Below are positions 6,550 to 7,984 of a stretch of DNA of 7,984 bases, one piece after another. The DNA is from Kiritimatiellia bacterium (GTDB lineage: Bacteria > Verrucomicrobiota > Kiritimatiellia > SLAD01): contig SLLF01000334.1 in the NCBI GenBank assembly GCA_007134175.1, positions 1 through 7,984 on the forward strand. The letters run 5' to 3'. The notes beneath the pieces are model-generated. The model ran no database searches, was not told the origin of the DNA, and worked only from the letters and a program-made list of their open reading frames with translations. Numbering within the stretch: the first letter of the stretch is position 1; every line of letters starts with the position of its first letter. Position numbers and translations under genes: made by a program.

Positions 6550-7283
6550 AGGCCTGGATCGCGTGTTGGAACATCCTCGCCAAGGACATGCGGGCCTATT
6601 ACCTCAAGCCGCCAAACATCAGTTGGGGGCTCATCTTTCCCCTGGCGTGGACCGGTATGTTCTTCGTCCGTTCCGGTTCGGGTTTGGACAGCGTGCCGAC
6701 CCTGCTGCCGGGAGTAATGGCGGTGTCGGTGCTGTTTGGAACGACCAGTATGCTGGCCGTCACGGTCACGTTCGAGAAAAAGGGCCGATCATTCGAGCGC
6801 CTGCTGCTCGCGCCGATTTCGTTGGAACTGCTGATGCTATCCAAAACGGCCGGGGCAATCCTCTTTGGCGTGGCCAACGCTTTCGTGCCGGTACTCTTGG
6901 CGGCATTCCTTACCGACTTGTCCGGGATTAACTGGCTCACCCTCATTCCGGCCGTCATTCTGATCGCGGTCAGTTCAACCTTTATTGGCCTCCTCATCGC
7001 CGTATCGGTGGCGGAGGTGTTCGAGGCCCAGACGTTCTCGAACTTCTTCCGCTTCCCGATGCTGTTCCTCTGCGGGCTATTCTTCCCCATTGCCCAGTTG
7101 CCTGTCTGGCTCAGGCCGTTGTCCTACGCCCTGCCGCTGACCTATGGAACCGATATCCTGCACAGCTCGATCCATCGGCCGCCCCACCTGCCGCTTACCC
7201 TTAGCTTCGCGTTGCTCGCTTTCTCTTGCATCCTGCTATTTGCCATAAGCCTGCAAAAAATCCGCCAAAATTGGATATCGTAG
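6546..7283 (+). CDS. ABC-2 type transporter permease
   Basis: An inner-membrane permease of 245 residues, the usual size for the NodJ/DrrB class, forming an exporter with the preceding ATPase. A short cytoplasmic N-terminus is followed by about six hydrophobic segments: roughly 27-42, 52-73, 99-122, 132-160, 170-190 and 215-236. The family blocks are clear: FEKKGRSFERLLLAPIS with the following SKTAGAI near 75-105, and FFRFPMLFLCGLFFPIAQLP with PLSYALPLTYGTDILH near 165-210. Its start overlaps the ATPase stop by four bases (ATGA), implying coupled synthesis and a fixed ratio of subunits. No further exporter gene follows, because the next gene is convergent after 36 bases. Confidence 0.92.
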   Translation: MKAWIACWNILAKDMRAYYLKPPNISWGLIFPLAWTGMFFVRSGSGLDSVPTLLPGVMAVSVLFGTTSMLAVTVTFEKKGRSFERLLLAPISLELLMLSKTAGAILFGVANAFVPVLLAAFLTDLSGINWLTLIPAVILIAVSSTFIGLLIAVSVAEVFEAQTFSNFFRFPMLFLCGLFFPIAQLPVWLRPLSYALPLTYGTDILHSSIHRPPHLPLTLSFALLAFSCILLFAISLQKIRQNWIS

Positions 7284-7319
7284 ACGAGGATGGCAGAATG
7301 GCTGATGCGCCATGCGGGA

Positions 7320-7984
7320 TCAAGGCGTGCCGCTCACCAAATCGGCCGCTTCCTCGTCGTCCGCAGCAGGGGCTGCCTGAGGCACTCCGGGATGTTCCAG
7401 TCGACGACTCAGGAGAAAGCAGCAGACGGCCGCGACGGCCGTGCAGCCGGTGGCAAAGAACAAGCCTGCGTAAGGGTGTCCATAGCGGTCCAGCATCCAT
7501 CCGTTGACTGCGGTGGCCAGCGAAGCGATGCCCTGTGCCAGCATGATGAACGGGTAAACAGAGCCCAGCACGTGGGGACCGAACAAACGGGCGGACGTCG
7601 CGGGATAGACGGAGAAATTCCCCCCATAACAGATGCCCAGCAGCAGACCGGCCGGCAAAAGGAGACCCGCCGGGCCAACCCCCGCCAGCAGAATCATGAA
7701 CAGGGAGAGCATCGTTAATCCATGCATAAGGAGCATGGCGATCCGTGGCCCGGCCCGGTCATTCACCATACCCCACAGAATACGGCCGGACACATTGCCG
7801 GCGGCCATGATGGTGATGATCATAGTGGCGGTCCGGTCGCTCAGCGCAAAGGCCAACCCGAGCGGTTTGGCATTGGCCATGACGACCAGATAAGGCAGCG
7901 TTCCGGCAAACATGCCGGCGAACAACGCCCAGAAACGGCGATCCCGAATAAGCGTCCTGCGTTGAAAGGTTTGGTAGGTCAACG
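7320..7984 (-). CDS. Major facilitator superfamily transporter, oxalate/formate antiporter-like (C-terminal half, cut by window edge)
   Basis: An inner-membrane secondary transporter whose N-terminal half lies beyond the right edge. The TTG near 7982 is most likely an internal Leu codon, not a start. About 220 residues show the six C-terminal membrane helices. These are RDRRFWALFAGMFAGTLPYLVV, then TATMIITIMAAGNVSG with the cytoplasmic motif GRILWGMVNDRAGPR, then MLLMHGLTMLSLFMILLAG, LLPAGLLLGICYGGNFSVYPA, PFIMLAQGIASLATAVNGW and YAGLFFATGCTAVAAVCCFLL. MANAKPLG after the first helix and GGNFSVYPATSARLFG fit the OFA (oxalate/formate antiporter) family, which also includes pyruvate and other monocarboxylate carriers. 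The short C-terminal tail is acidic (DDEEAAD). The substrate is unknown. It converges on the ABC permease gene. Confidence 0.85.
   Translation of the reverse strand, partial: LTYQTFQRRTLIRDRRFWALFAGMFAGTLPYLVVMANAKPLGLAFALSDRTATMIITIMAAGNVSGRILWGMVNDRAGPRIAMLLMHGLTMLSLFMILLAGVGPAGLLLPAGLLLGICYGGNFSVYPATSARLFGPHVLGSVYPFIMLAQGIASLATAVNGWMLDRYGHPYAGLFFATGCTAVAAVCCFLLSRRLEHPGVPQAAPAADDEEAADLVSGTP

Noticed and set aside
7284..7319. Bidirectional terminator between the convergent ABC permease and MFS genes (ATGGC at 7298-7302 and GCCAT at 7309-7313)
   Set aside because: A five-pair stem with a six-base loop and no flanking T/A tracts is too weak to call.
1..7984. CRISPR array, tRNA or rRNA genes
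   Set aside because: No regularly spaced repeats and no tRNA- or rRNA-like sequence were recognised by reading.

Overview
The window looks like a GC-rich Gram-negative bacterial chromosome. A lipoprotein signal peptide with a lipobox, a tig-clpP-clpX cluster and bacterial-type transporters support this. The closest lineage cannot be fixed without a search. The protein texture would suit a PVC-type phylum (Verrucomicrobiota or Kiritimatiellota), but that is only an impression.

Layout. (1) 1-2771, minus strand: an intact, tightly packed protein quality-control operon, read tig, clpP, clpX. ClpX runs off the left edge. A good sigma70-type promoter sits just upstream of tig. Trigger factor folds nascent chains, and ClpX feeds unfolded or tagged proteins to the ClpP serine protease. 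(2) 2768-4751, minus strand: a decayed glycerol-catabolism locus. It holds a glycerol kinase (glpK) remnant lacking its N-terminal half and carrying an in-frame TAA, then a glycerol-3-phosphate dehydrogenase (glpD) remnant. The glpD remnant has an in-frame internal deletion of roughly 100 residues, a Gly-to-Arg change in its FAD-binding loop and no C-terminal half. Behind it lies a frameshifted gene of unknown function with a methyltransferase-like motif. (3) 4778-5239, minus strand: an intact small FMN-binding lipoprotein. (4) 5240-5571: a divergent intergenic region with two possible tiny ORFs. (5) 5572-7283, plus strand: a two-gene ABC exporter (ATPase and ABC-2 permease, ATGA overlap). (6) 7320-7984, minus strand: the C-terminal half of a major facilitator transporter resembling the oxalate/formate antiporter family, convergent with the ABC genes.

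The main point of interest is the contrast between intact flanks and at least three independent lesions inside about 2 kb. This reads as recent loss of the glycerol-3-phosphate pathway, or as a locally damaged assembly. I see no convincing new defence or mobile system. The least explained pieces are the frameshifted gene behind glpD and the small ORF chain ahead of the ABC transporter.
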